Assembly (NCBI GenBank): GCA_964626405.1
Contig: CAZVFE010000056.1
Span: 1-10,999, forward strand
Direction: 5' to 3'
Origin: CAZVFE01 sp964626405
GTDB taxonomy: Bacteria > Bacteroidota > Bacteroidia > Cytophagales > Spirosomataceae
Length of the DNA: 10,999 nucleotides
The notes under the pieces were generated by a model. That model was not told the origin of the DNA, ran no database searches, and worked only from the letters and a program-made list of their open reading frames with translations. Below, in pieces: positions 1 through 6,125 of the stretch. The first letter of the stretch is position 1. Each line of letters opens with the position of its first letter. A program made the translations under genes and the position numbers.

Positions 1-10
1 TCAAATTACC

Positions 11-838
11 TTATTCTGATAATTGGAATGTAATAGGCTGAGTAAATCTTGAACGTACCGCGCGGCCTGATTGTTTACCAGGATTCCATTTTGGTCCGTT
101 TTGGATTACACGCATCGCTTCTTCGTCACAACCGAAACCTACAGATTTCAATACTTTGATATCTTGAATAGATCCATCGATATTCACGACAAATTGAACG
201 TATACTCTACCTTGTACATTTGCTCTCTGAGCTGCAGCTGGATATCTTAAATTCTTTTGAAGATATCTTGCGAAGGCTGCAGGGCCACCAGGGAATTCCG
301 CCATTTGTTCAACCGCTGTAAAGATTTGCTCTTCCTTCGGTTTTGGTGGTTCAACTGGTTGCTCAACCTTAGCAGCATCTGGATCGATAGGCACATCGAA
401 TACCTCGTCCTCTCCAATTACTGTTTCTGAGGCAGTATTTCCTTTTACCTCTTCAGGAGGTGGCTCTGGCTTCTGAACCTCTTCATCCCTCTTAATTTCT
501 GGAGGTAAGAATTTGGTTGTGGTAACCTTTGGCGCCTCTGGTGGAGGTGGTGGTGGAGGTGGAGGTGGCGGTGGTACTACTTCATCTTTAGGTGGAGGAG
601 TATCGATTTTCATTATCTCAGCTACTACTTCTTTCTTTTCAGCAGGACCTAAATCCAGTGATTTGACAACAGCAGCCAATAAAATCGCTCCTATGAATAA
701 AGAAGAACCAATCACGGTCGCTCTTTTCATTAACTTTGGATAAGTCTTACGAAGGAAAAATGCTCCATAAGCTTTGTTCTTATCCTTAAAGATAATGTCA
801 TCTAAGGTTAGATCATTATTTAAAACTTTATCTGACAT
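11..838 (-). CDS. tonB: TonB family energy-transducing protein
   Basis: This inner-membrane-anchored periplasmic protein of 275 residues passes proton-motive energy from ExbB/ExbD to TonB-dependent outer-membrane transporters. In order, the sequence shows a cytoplasmic N-terminus with the motif NKAYGAFFLRKTYP (about 21-34) common in Bacteroidota TonB proteins, one membrane segment at about 41-60, a proline-rich periplasmic spacer with twelve consecutive prolines at 89-100 and more Pro/Glu/Lys repeats to about 170, and a C-terminal TonB domain at about 179-273. The domain carries YP (199-200), GRVYVQF (210-216), NIDGSI (219-224) and PKWNPGKQ (249-256), which are family hallmarks. It is the last visible gene of the exbB-exbD-exbD-tonB operon, 40 bases after exbD1. 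The start is the only one that includes the conserved N-terminal motif. The family call is secure; which receptors it serves cannot be seen. Confidence 0.95.
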   Translation of the reverse strand: MSDKVLNNDLTLDDIIFKDKNKAYGAFFLRKTYPKLMKRATVIGSSLFIGAILLAAVVKSLDLGPAEKKEVVAEIMKIDTPPPKDEVVPPPPPPPPPPPPEAPKVTTTKFLPPEIKRDEEVQKPEPPPEEVKGNTASETVIGEDEVFDVPIDPDAAKVEQPVEPPKPKEEQIFTAVEQMAEFPGGPAAFARYLQKNLRYPAAAQRANVQGRVYVQFVVNIDGSIQDIKVLKSVGFGCDEEAMRVIQNGPKWNPGKQSGRAVRSRFTQPITFQLSE

Positions 839-878
839 ACTAATTTAAATTAAAATTGTTAACTAGGCTTAGAGCCAA

Positions 879-1394
879 TTATAATCCTGATTCTTCAATT
901 GTTTGTTCTGTAATAGGATCTAACTCAACTAGTGCATAACGCTTATTGTTTGTGATTGCACATTCATCTAACATATCCACGATATTTTTATATTTCGCAG
1001 TTTTAGATGGTTTAATTACGATTGTAAAATTATCTCCTACTCTCGCCTTTAATGTTGAAATTATATCTCTGATTCCAGTATCTGAATAATCAGTTACCTT
1101 TACGACAGCCGTCTGACCTGGAATTCCTTGAAAATAATAAATTTTCGCAGAATCAGGCACTACAGTTAAAGTCTCAGATTCCTTGATGGGCGACGTCTCC
1201 GTCGGGTCATCAGTTTTATCTGGCATATTCAACTGCATTGTAACAGGCTTAGCTAAAGTTGTTGTAAGCATGAAAAAAGTAATCAATAAGAAACCTAAGT
1301 CTACCATTGGAGTCATGTCGATTTTGGTCGACATCTTCTTGGCGCGTTTCTTACCACTTTTATCACCTTGACTGGAGCTATCTATTTCTGCCAT
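879..1394 (-). CDS. exbD: ExbD/TolR family biopolymer transport protein (first of two)
   Basis: This 171-residue ExbD subunit of the TonB motor has a short basic cytoplasmic tail (1-25, with KKRAKK), one membrane helix at about 30-48 and a periplasmic domain to the end. The helix contains TPMVDLGFLLITFFML, in which Asp32 matches the proton-carrying aspartate of the family (Asp25 in E. coli ExbD). The periplasmic part has the expected strand and helix pattern, with IVIKPSKTAKYKNIVDML near 125-142. The gene lies 21 bases after exbD2 and 40 bases before tonB, so co-translation from one mRNA is likely. The leader has a purine-rich AGAAGA stretch about 5 bases before the start. A shorter start at Met21 would keep the helix but lose the basic tail. 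It differs clearly from the other ExbD in this operon, so it is not a recent duplicate. Confidence 0.94.
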   Translation of the reverse strand: MAEIDSSSQGDKSGKKRAKKMSTKIDMTPMVDLGFLLITFFMLTTTLAKPVTMQLNMPDKTDDPTETSPIKESETLTVVPDSAKIYYFQGIPGQTAVVKVTDYSDTGIRDIISTLKARVGDNFTIVIKPSKTAKYKNIVDMLDECAITNNKRYALVELDPITEQTIEESGL

Positions 1395-1415
1395 TTTTCT
1401 TCTGTTTAATTATTA

Positions 1416-2021
1416 TTATTGAGGTTTATTCTCTGGTGACGTTACAAGTTGGAATACGTTAATATTCTGACCTTGAAGCGTAGCAACAATATCTGCAAAG
1501 GTTTTATAATTAGAATTAGCATCACCTTTGATAGCTATTTTAATTGCAGGATTACTCAATTTGGCATATCCTATCCAGAATCCTAATTCATTATTAGTAG
1601 AATCTGTTGGAACTCCCATTAAGAATCCTTTTTCCTTTGCCTCTGCCGGCTTAACTTGTAATACTTGGTTTAAGGCTCCTGCTGGAAAACCGATCACCTC
1701 TGATGCTAGGAAATTTGCCTGCATTTCTGGTGTAACAGTTACTCCAAAACGATTCGCCATTCTCTCAAGCATAAAAGCTCTCGTATTCATATCTTCTGTA
1801 GCAATGAATACTTTGCCGTCATTCGCAACATTCACGGATAATACTCCGTCCTTGGTGTTTAAAGGTTTCTCTGAAATTGACGTTGGTGGCGTAATGGTTA
1901 CTGCCTCCTCCGGACGAAACTTCGCTGTTAGCATGAAGAATGTCAAGAGTAAGAAGGCCACATCACACATAGCCGTCATATCCAGGGATACACTTTGACG
2001 TTTGGCTTTAACTTTTGGCAT
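1416..2021 (-). CDS. exbD: ExbD/TolR family biopolymer transport protein (second, larger)
   Basis: This is the second ExbD-type subunit of the same operon, 201 residues long. It begins with a short basic tail (MPKVKAKRQ), followed by a membrane helix at about 18-34 with LDMTAMCDVAFLLLTFFML. Asp20 is the counterpart of the proton-carrying aspartate. The periplasmic domain is about 30 residues longer than in the neighbouring ExbD; the extra length lies roughly between residues 85 and 150, before the family-typical IKIAIKGDANSNYKTFADIV (about 160-179). It is the second gene of the operon, 71 bases after exbB and 21 bases before exbD1. The reading frame ends in three consecutive in-frame TAA codons. 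Bacteroidota often encode two unlike ExbD proteins with one ExbB; whether both enter one complex is inference. Confidence 0.93.
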   Translation of the reverse strand: MPKVKAKRQSVSLDMTAMCDVAFLLLTFFMLTAKFRPEEAVTITPPTSISEKPLNTKDGVLSVNVANDGKVFIATEDMNTRAFMLERMANRFGVTVTPEMQANFLASEVIGFPAGALNQVLQVKPAEAKEKGFLMGVPTDSTNNELGFWIGYAKLSNPAIKIAIKGDANSNYKTFADIVATLQGQNINVFQLVTSPENKPQ

Positions 2022-2026
2022 AACGA

Positions 2027-2096
2027 TTAATTTTTGAAATTTTAAAAATTATTTTCAATTGGACTGGTCAACCCAGCTAATTGCTTCAAAAATTAA
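2027..2096 (-). promoter_or_regulatory. Intercistronic inverted repeat / predicted mRNA hairpin between exbB and exbD2
   Basis: The whole gap between exbB and exbD2 is flanked by a perfect 12-base inverted repeat: TTAATTTTTGAA at 2027-2038 and TTCAAAAATTAA at 2085-2096. One arm covers the exbB stop codon and the other ends 5 bases before the exbD2 start codon. Inside is a second, smaller hairpin: CAATT (2056-2060) pairs with AATTG (2079-2083), and CTGG (2064-2067) pairs with CCAG (2073-2076) around a 5-base loop; in the mRNA this inner stem has one A-C mismatch and one bulged base. There is no terminator-like U tract after a GC-rich stem. A role in processing, stability or translation balance between ExbB and ExbD is inference. 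Confidence 0.5.
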
Positions 2097-2935
2097 CTGT
2101 GGTGTGCAGCGTAGTTTTGGTTTAATGATAAACCAATCTCGTCAATGCTATAAGTTAATTCATCAATACTTGAAGTAAAGAAGTTATAACCAATGATACA
2201 GATTGCAGAAGAACCAATACCTAAAGCAGTATTTACTAGTGCTTCAGAGATACCGTTTGCTAATGCTGTTGCATCTGTTGATCCTCCTGAATTACCTAAA
2301 GCGGCAAACGCCTTAATCATACCTACTACCGTTCCGAATAGACCGATCAAAGTTGATACTGATGCTAATGTTGCGATAATTGTAAGGTTTTTCTCTAAAA
2401 TTGGTAATTCTAAAGAAGTAGCTTCTTCAACTTCCTTGCTAAGAGCAGCTAATTTTTGCTCCTTGTCCAAAGACTTGTCGCCCACTAATTGCTGATACTT
2501 TTTAACAGCAGCTAATGTAACGTTTCCTACGGAACCTTTTTGCTTTTCACAAGCCTTAATAGCTCCCTCAACATCGTCTTTGTCTAATGACGCCTGGATA
2601 GAACGAACGAATTCATCCACTTTACCAGTACCTTTAGCTTTACGAATTGTTAATAATCTTTCAATTGAAAATACAAGAGCGATTAAGAAACATGTCATTA
2701 AGAATGGTACTACAACTCCACCTTTATAAACGATACCGAAGTAATCTCCAGGTACTGGGTGATTGTTGTTGTCTCCTCCTTCAAAGTGAGATCCATCTCC
2801 AAAGTATAAATGGAATGTTGCCTCAGCGATGATAAATAACAATAAAATGATCACGCCGGAACTAATTCCGCCTGACTTTTTCTTGTCGTTCTTTGCAGCT
2901 GGCTTTGCAGCTGGCTTTGCTTGTTGTGTACTCAT
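2093..2935 (-). CDS. exbB: ExbB/TolQ/MotA family proton channel protein
   Basis: This 280-residue inner-membrane protein forms the pentameric proton channel of the TonB motor. Its lysine/alanine-rich N-terminus (AKPAAKPAAK, encoded by a 12-base tandem repeat) is followed by an additional membrane segment at about 26-45, as in Bacteroidota ExbB proteins, then the three family helices at about 73-92, 184-210 and 235-256. The signature stretch TLIGLFGTVVGMIKAF (195-210) and ISEALVNTALGI (229-240) are the conserved MotA/TolQ/ExbB channel motifs, and a cytoplasmic helical domain lies between the first and second family helices. It is the first gene of the operon, with a candidate promoter about 110 bases upstream. 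No Shine-Dalgarno sequence is present; the start follows a run of eight A residues in the mRNA. Confidence 0.96.
   Translation of the reverse strand: MSTQQAKPAAKPAAKNDKKKSGGISSGVIILLLFIIAEATFHLYFGDGSHFEGGDNNNHPVPGDYFGIVYKGGVVVPFLMTCFLIALVFSIERLLTIRKAKGTGKVDEFVRSIQASLDKDDVEGAIKACEKQKGSVGNVTLAAVKKYQQLVGDKSLDKEQKLAALSKEVEEATSLELPILEKNLTIIATLASVSTLIGLFGTVVGMIKAFAALGNSGGSTDATALANGISEALVNTALGIGSSAICIIGYNFFTSSIDELTYSIDEIGLSLNQNYAAHHS
2891..2920 (-). repeat. 12-base tandem repeat in the exbB 5' coding region
   Basis: On the plus strand the unit CTTTGCAGCTGG occurs twice in full and once in part (CTTTGC). It encodes the AKPA-type repeat of the ExbB N-terminus. The 12-base unit keeps the reading frame, so copy-number change would only lengthen or shorten the flexible tail by four residues. 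Confidence 0.8.
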
Positions 2936-3045
2936 TTTTTTTGGTAATTTGGGGTTAATAATTATTTATTTTAAAAATTATTGTCCGCCCGCAAATATGA
3001 TGGGTAGTTTTCATAGTTTTACCATCAACGCATGGGACGTATTCA

Positions 3046-3077
3046 CAAATGTAATGTAATTCTTAATAATTTTACAA
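3046..3077 (-). promoter_or_regulatory. Candidate Bacteroidota promoter for the exbB operon
   Basis: On the minus strand TACATTTG (3053 down to 3046) is an exact match to the Bacteroidota -7 motif TAnnTTTG. A TTG (3077 down to 3075) lies 21 bases upstream, within the usual spacing for the -33 TTTG element, although its first base differs. Transcription would start near 3040, giving a leader of about 105 bases before exbB. A weaker -7 candidate, CATATTTG at 2992-2999, lies closer to the gene. Confidence 0.5.
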
Positions 3078-3122
3078 CCCTACCAAAAGTTTTACAATAG
3101 CTTAAACAATTCTATACTGTTT

Positions 3123-3130
3123 TATCTTTG
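3123..3130 (+). promoter_or_regulatory. Candidate -7 promoter element for the DUF721 gene
   Basis: TATCTTTG is an exact match to the TAnnTTTG motif, about 99 bases before the DUF721 start. The expected -33 TTTG is not evident; only T-rich sequence lies at that distance. The region lies back to back with the exbB promoter, so this is a divergent promoter region. The leader downstream is very A-rich. Confidence 0.45.
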
Positions 3131-3183
3131 TACTTATTTAATATTTTCAGTATTTTTTTGCATAAATTAAGGTACTATTTTTA

Positions 3184-3215
3184 GAAAAAAAATTTTTCAA
3201 AAAAATTAAAAAAAA
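3184..3215. other. A-tract cluster in the DUF721 leader
   Basis: Three runs of seven or eight A residues (3185-3192, 3199-3205, 3208-3215) follow one another, the first being half of the imperfect palindrome GAAAAA-AAA-TTTTTC at 3184-3198. Spacing between run centres is roughly 13 and 10 bases, so some intrinsic DNA bending is possible. A-rich leaders are also common just before start codons in Bacteroidota, where they stand in for a Shine-Dalgarno sequence. Confidence 0.4.
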
Positions 3216-3228
3216 TTATCTTTAAACC

Positions 3229-3558
3229 ATGGATTCTCCCTATATCAAAAAAACACCTCGTGCATCCACCAGAAATACTGAGAATCTTTCTGTTGGTCAG
3301 GCCATAGATAAATTAATTTCCCTCTATAAATTAGAAGGGAAATTGAATGAGGTTGCCATTCAAGATGTTTGGGAAGACCTCCTTGGTAAACCCATCGCCC
3401 TAAGAACTACAGAAATTTTTATCAAGAAAAATATTTTGTTTTTAAAAATTGAATCAGCCCCTTTGAAAAATGAACTTTGGTTAGCTAAAGATAAATTATT
3501 GGAAAGGCTCAATCAAAAACTTGGTAATACATTATTAAAAGAAATTAAATTTATATGA
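3229..3558 (+). CDS. DUF721 (DciA-like) protein
   Basis: This 109-residue protein has a disordered N-terminus to about residue 20, then a compact DUF721 domain. The pattern SVGQAIDKLI (about 22-31), VWEDLLGKPIALRTTEIFIKKN (about 47-68) and LRLESAPLKNEL-like sequence ending in a hydrophobic C-terminus (KEIKFI) fits the short Bacteroidota members of the family. Better-studied members (DciA) bind the replicative helicase DnaB and help load it; that role is known for distant relatives and is inferred here. The stop codon overlaps the next gene in ATGA, so translation of the two is probably coupled. It follows a candidate TAnnTTTG promoter and an A-rich leader without a Shine-Dalgarno sequence. 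Confidence 0.85.
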   Translation: MDSPYIKKTPRASTRNTENLSVGQAIDKLISLYKLEGKLNEVAIQDVWEDLLGKPIALRTTEIFIKKNILFLKIESAPLKNELWLAKDKLLERLNQKLGNTLLKEIKFI

Positions 3559-4448
3559 GCATTATCCCCCCTTTCCTTCAAGCTGGAGACCAAGTACATC
3601 TTATCTCCCCCTCCTCCCCTTCCAATTCCTTAAATTGGCTGAAAGGTAAAGAGGTTCTTGAATCCTGGGGATTATCCACCTCCTTATCCCAAAATATAAA
3701 TTTAACCCATAACGGTTTAGCTGGGACCGACGAACAAAGACTTGATGACCTTCAGGATGCTTTAGATAATCCAGACATTAAAGCTATTTTTCCCATTCGA
3801 GGAGGATATGGCCTAACGCGTATCATTGATTATATAGATTTTACGAAATTTATCGAAAAACCGAAATGGATCGTTGGTTTCTCTGATATTACCGCCTTAC
3901 ATCTCGCTTTAAGTACCTTAGATATCGCCTCCATTCACGGCCCAATGCCCAATAATTTTCTAGAAAATGGAAGTTCAAATAAACTAGATTTACTTAAAGG
4001 TCTTCTTTTCGGAAAGGCCCCAAACCTCCAACTTCCAGAACATTCTTTAAATAAAAAAGGAAAATTGGAAGGTAAAATTATTGGTGGAAACCTCTCCTTA
4101 ATTACCCAAACCTTGGGAACTTCCTCCTTCCCAAATCCCGATAAAAAAATATTGTTTATTGAGGATGTGGGTGAAAAATACTACCATATCGATCGGATGA
4201 TGGTTCAATTAAAACGTTCTGGTTTACTAGAATATATTCAAGGTATGATCGTAGGTCAATTTAGCGAATGTGAAGAAGCTAAATTAACCATCGGAATGGA
4301 ACCTTATGAAATTATCGATTATCACCTGGAAGATTATTCCTTCCCAGTTTTTTATAATGCACCTATGGGACATGTTCCGACCAACCTTCCAATCTATCTT
4401 AATAAAGAGGTAACAATCTCTTCCAAAGGAATTATAAGAATGCAATAA
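3555..4448 (+). CDS. ldcA: LD-carboxypeptidase (peptidase family S66)
   Basis: This 297-residue cytoplasmic enzyme, without a signal peptide, is predicted to cleave the terminal D-Ala from murein tetrapeptides during cell-wall recycling. The S66 catalytic triad is visible: Ser110 in VGFSDITALH, Glu203 in LFIEDVGEKYYHIDRM and His273 in PMGHVPTNLPI. The N-terminal lobe carries GDQVHLISPSSP (11-22) and IFPIRGGYG (78-86), both family hallmarks, and the length is normal. It starts inside the DUF721 stop codon (ATGA overlap). The coding strand is unusually C-rich compared with genes further right. MccF-type microcin immunity proteins belong to the same family, but nothing nearby suggests a microcin locus, so murein recycling is the better reading. 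Confidence 0.92.
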   Translation: MSIIPPFLQAGDQVHLISPSSPSNSLNWLKGKEVLESWGLSTSLSQNINLTHNGLAGTDEQRLDDLQDALDNPDIKAIFPIRGGYGLTRIIDYIDFTKFIEKPKWIVGFSDITALHLALSTLDIASIHGPMPNNFLENGSSNKLDLLKGLLFGKAPNLQLPEHSLNKKGKLEGKIIGGNLSLITQTLGTSSFPNPDKKILFIEDVGEKYYHIDRMMVQLKRSGLLEYIQGMIVGQFSECEEAKLTIGMEPYEIIDYHLEDYSFPVFYNAPMGHVPTNLPIYLNKEVTISSKGIIRMQ

Positions 4449-4511
4449 TTACCAGTTTTTTGATTCATTTTCATTTCTAATTTCATTATCAATTTCTTTA
4501 TAGGCTTTTTA

Positions 4512-4535
4512 TTCCCAATTATATTCTTTTGGGAA
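4512..4535 (+). promoter_or_regulatory. Small hairpin just upstream of the comM-like gene
   Basis: TTCCCAA (4512-4518) and TTGGGAA (4529-4535) form a perfect 7-base stem with a 10-base loop; after one A-A mismatch, three more T-A pairs could extend it. It ends 7 bases before the start codon at 4543, so it could limit ribosome access. It is followed by A residues, not T, so it is not a terminator for the upstream gene on this strand. Confidence 0.35.
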
Positions 4536-4542
4536 AAAATTC

Positions 4543-6081
4543 ATGTTTATAAAAACCTATGGTTGTGCGGTACTAGGTATAAGTGCAACAATAATTACGA
4601 TAGAAACGAATGTTATTCAAGGTTTAAATTGCCATTTAGTTGGACTTCCTGATTCAACAATTAAGGAGGCCATCCATCGCGTGGAATCTTCCATAAAATT
4701 ATTAGGCTATTTTTTCCCCCGACAAAAGCTCATCATCAATCTTGCACCAGCAGATATTCGGAAGGAAGGTTCTGCTTATGACTTACCCATTGCATTGTCG
4801 GTAATATATGCCTCTGACCAAATAAAATTTCCAAATTTTGACGATTTTGTTATCATGGGAGAATTATCTCTTGACGGAATTCTTCGACCTATAAAAGGAG
4901 CTCTTCCGATTGCGATTGAAGCCAAAAAACAAGGATTTAAATCAATTATTCTACCCCTCGAAAATGCTCTTGAGGCCTCAGTAGTTAATGATATTCAAGT
5001 TTATGGGGTAAAAAACCTAAACGAAGCCATTCAATTTTTAGCAAAAAGAAGGGAATTACAACCCATTAAAGCTGATTTACAGAAGTTTTTTAATGATAAA
5101 AATAATACTTTTGATGTGGATTTTTCATCCGTCCAAGGACAAGAAGGTGTGAAAAGGGCTTTGGAGGTTGCAGCTGCTGGCGGCCATAATGTAATCATGA
5201 TTGGTCCGCCTGGTGCTGGAAAAACCATGATGGCCAAAAGGTTGCCGAGTATACTCCCTCCGCTTACGCTTATGGAAGCCCTTGAAACCACCAAAATTCA
5301 TTCAGTTGCAGGGAAACTTTCTCATAATAAAACCCTGATCGCTATCAGACCATTTAGAAATCCACACCATACCATTTCTAATGCTGCCTTAGTAGGAGGT
5401 GGTTCTAATCCCCAACCTGGAGAAATTTCACTGGCACATAATGGCATTCTTTTTTTGGATGAATTACCCGAATTTAATAGAATGGCATTAGAAGTTTTAA
5501 GACAGCCTCTTGAAGACCGAAAAGTTTTGATTTCCAGGGCAAAATGGGCGGTTGAATTTCCAGCAAATTTTATGCTCATCGCCTCCATGAATCCTTGTCC
5601 CTGCGGATATTTTAACCATCCAACCAAGGATTGCATTTGTAAACCCTCAACCGTCCAAAAATATTTAAATAAAATTTCTGGTCCACTATTAGACCGATTT
5701 GATATTCAAATTGAAATTCAACCTGTAAATTTTGAAGAAATGACTTCTCGAATTCACTATGAAGAAAGTTCAATAATCCGTGAAAGAGTGATTAATGCCC
5801 GGGAAATTCAAATTAATCGATTTAAAAATTATCCTCAAATCTTCCATAATTCCATGATGGGCTCGGAATTGGTAAAAGAATTTTGTGATTTATCTGAAAG
5901 TTGTCAGGCCCTTCTCAAGGTTGCCATGGAAAAATTAGAATTATCAGGTAGAGCTTATGATCGAATAATAAAGGTATCTCGCACGATTGCAGATTTGGAT
6001 AATTCATCCGAAATCCAAGCCTTTCATGTAGCAGAAGCAATTAATTATCGAAATTTGGACCGTTCGGCTTGGGGAGTTTAA
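4543..6081 (+). CDS. comM: YifB/ComM family AAA+ ATPase (Mg-chelatase-like)
   Basis: This 512-residue protein has the standard three-part YifB/ComM layout: an N-terminal ChlI/Lon-protease-like fold (about 20-140), an AAA+ Mg-chelatase domain (about 190-395) and a C-terminal helical Mg-chelatase domain (about 405-507). Visible motifs are Walker A GPPGAGKT (221-228), Walker B ILFLDE (302-307), a sensor Asn350 in ASMNPCPCG, the arginine in PLLDRFD (Arg385) and SGRAYDR (468-474). Four cysteines in a CxC...CxC arrangement (352, 354, 364, 366) are typical of the family and may bind metal. ComM of Vibrio cholerae is a hexameric helicase that promotes branch migration during natural transformation; competence here is inference. 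The N-terminus KTYGCAVLG fits the family start, and length is normal. A small hairpin precedes the start codon. Confidence 0.95.
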   Translation: MFIKTYGCAVLGISATIITIETNVIQGLNCHLVGLPDSTIKEAIHRVESSIKLLGYFFPRQKLIINLAPADIRKEGSAYDLPIALSVIYASDQIKFPNFDDFVIMGELSLDGILRPIKGALPIAIEAKKQGFKSIILPLENALEASVVNDIQVYGVKNLNEAIQFLAKRRELQPIKADLQKFFNDKNNTFDVDFSSVQGQEGVKRALEVAAAGGHNVIMIGPPGAGKTMMAKRLPSILPPLTLMEALETTKIHSVAGKLSHNKTLIAIRPFRNPHHTISNAALVGGGSNPQPGEISLAHNGILFLDELPEFNRMALEVLRQPLEDRKVLISRAKWAVEFPANFMLIASMNPCPCGYFNHPTKDCICKPSTVQKYLNKISGPLLDRFDIQIEIQPVNFEEMTSRIHYEESSIIRERVINAREIQINRFKNYPQIFHNSMMGSELVKEFCDLSESCQALLKVAMEKLELSGRAYDRIIKVSRTIADLDNSSEIQAFHVAEAINYRNLDRSAWGV

Positions 6082-6094
6082 TAATTTCCAATTT

Positions 6095-6120
6095 TTATTT
6101 ATTTTTATCGAAATAAATAA
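6095..6120. other. A/T-only 10-base hairpin between the comM-like and thioredoxin-like genes
   Basis: TTATTTATTT (6095-6104) and AAATAAATAA (6111-6120) are perfectly complementary around a 6-base loop, TTATCG. The hairpin fills most of the 44-base gap and ends 5 bases before the next start codon. It has no G-C pairs and no T tract after it on the plus strand, so terminator function is doubtful; it could influence translation of the downstream gene. Confidence 0.35.
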
Positions 6121-6125
6121 TAACC

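Noticed and set aside
513..743. A glycine-rich open frame antisense to tonB
   Set aside because: The glycine run is the reverse complement of the TonB polyproline codons; TonB is clearly the real gene.
866..876. GGCTTAGAGCC palindrome in the exbD1-tonB gap as a possible terminator or operator
   Set aside because: The stem is only four bases with a three-base loop and no T tract; likely chance.
1528..1998. A 156-codon open frame antisense to exbD2
   Set aside because: It lies entirely opposite a well-supported ExbD gene, resembles no family I know and is explained by that gene's codon pattern.
2992..2999. CATATTTG on the minus strand as the main exbB promoter
   Set aside because: It misses the first base of TAnnTTTG and has no -33 element at a normal distance; the motif at 3046-3053 fits better.
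3555..4448. MccF-type microcin immunity or self-resistance role for the S66 peptidase
   Set aside because: No microcin precursor, synthase or transporter is nearby; the intracellular LD-carboxypeptidase reading is simpler.
5031..5636. Two antisense open frames within the ComM-like gene
   Set aside because: Both lie opposite the conserved AAA+ domain and show no recognisable motif.
4543..6081. A defence or chelatase function for the AAA+ protein
   Set aside because: Domain order, length and motifs all match the YifB/ComM family; no partner chelatase or defence genes are present.
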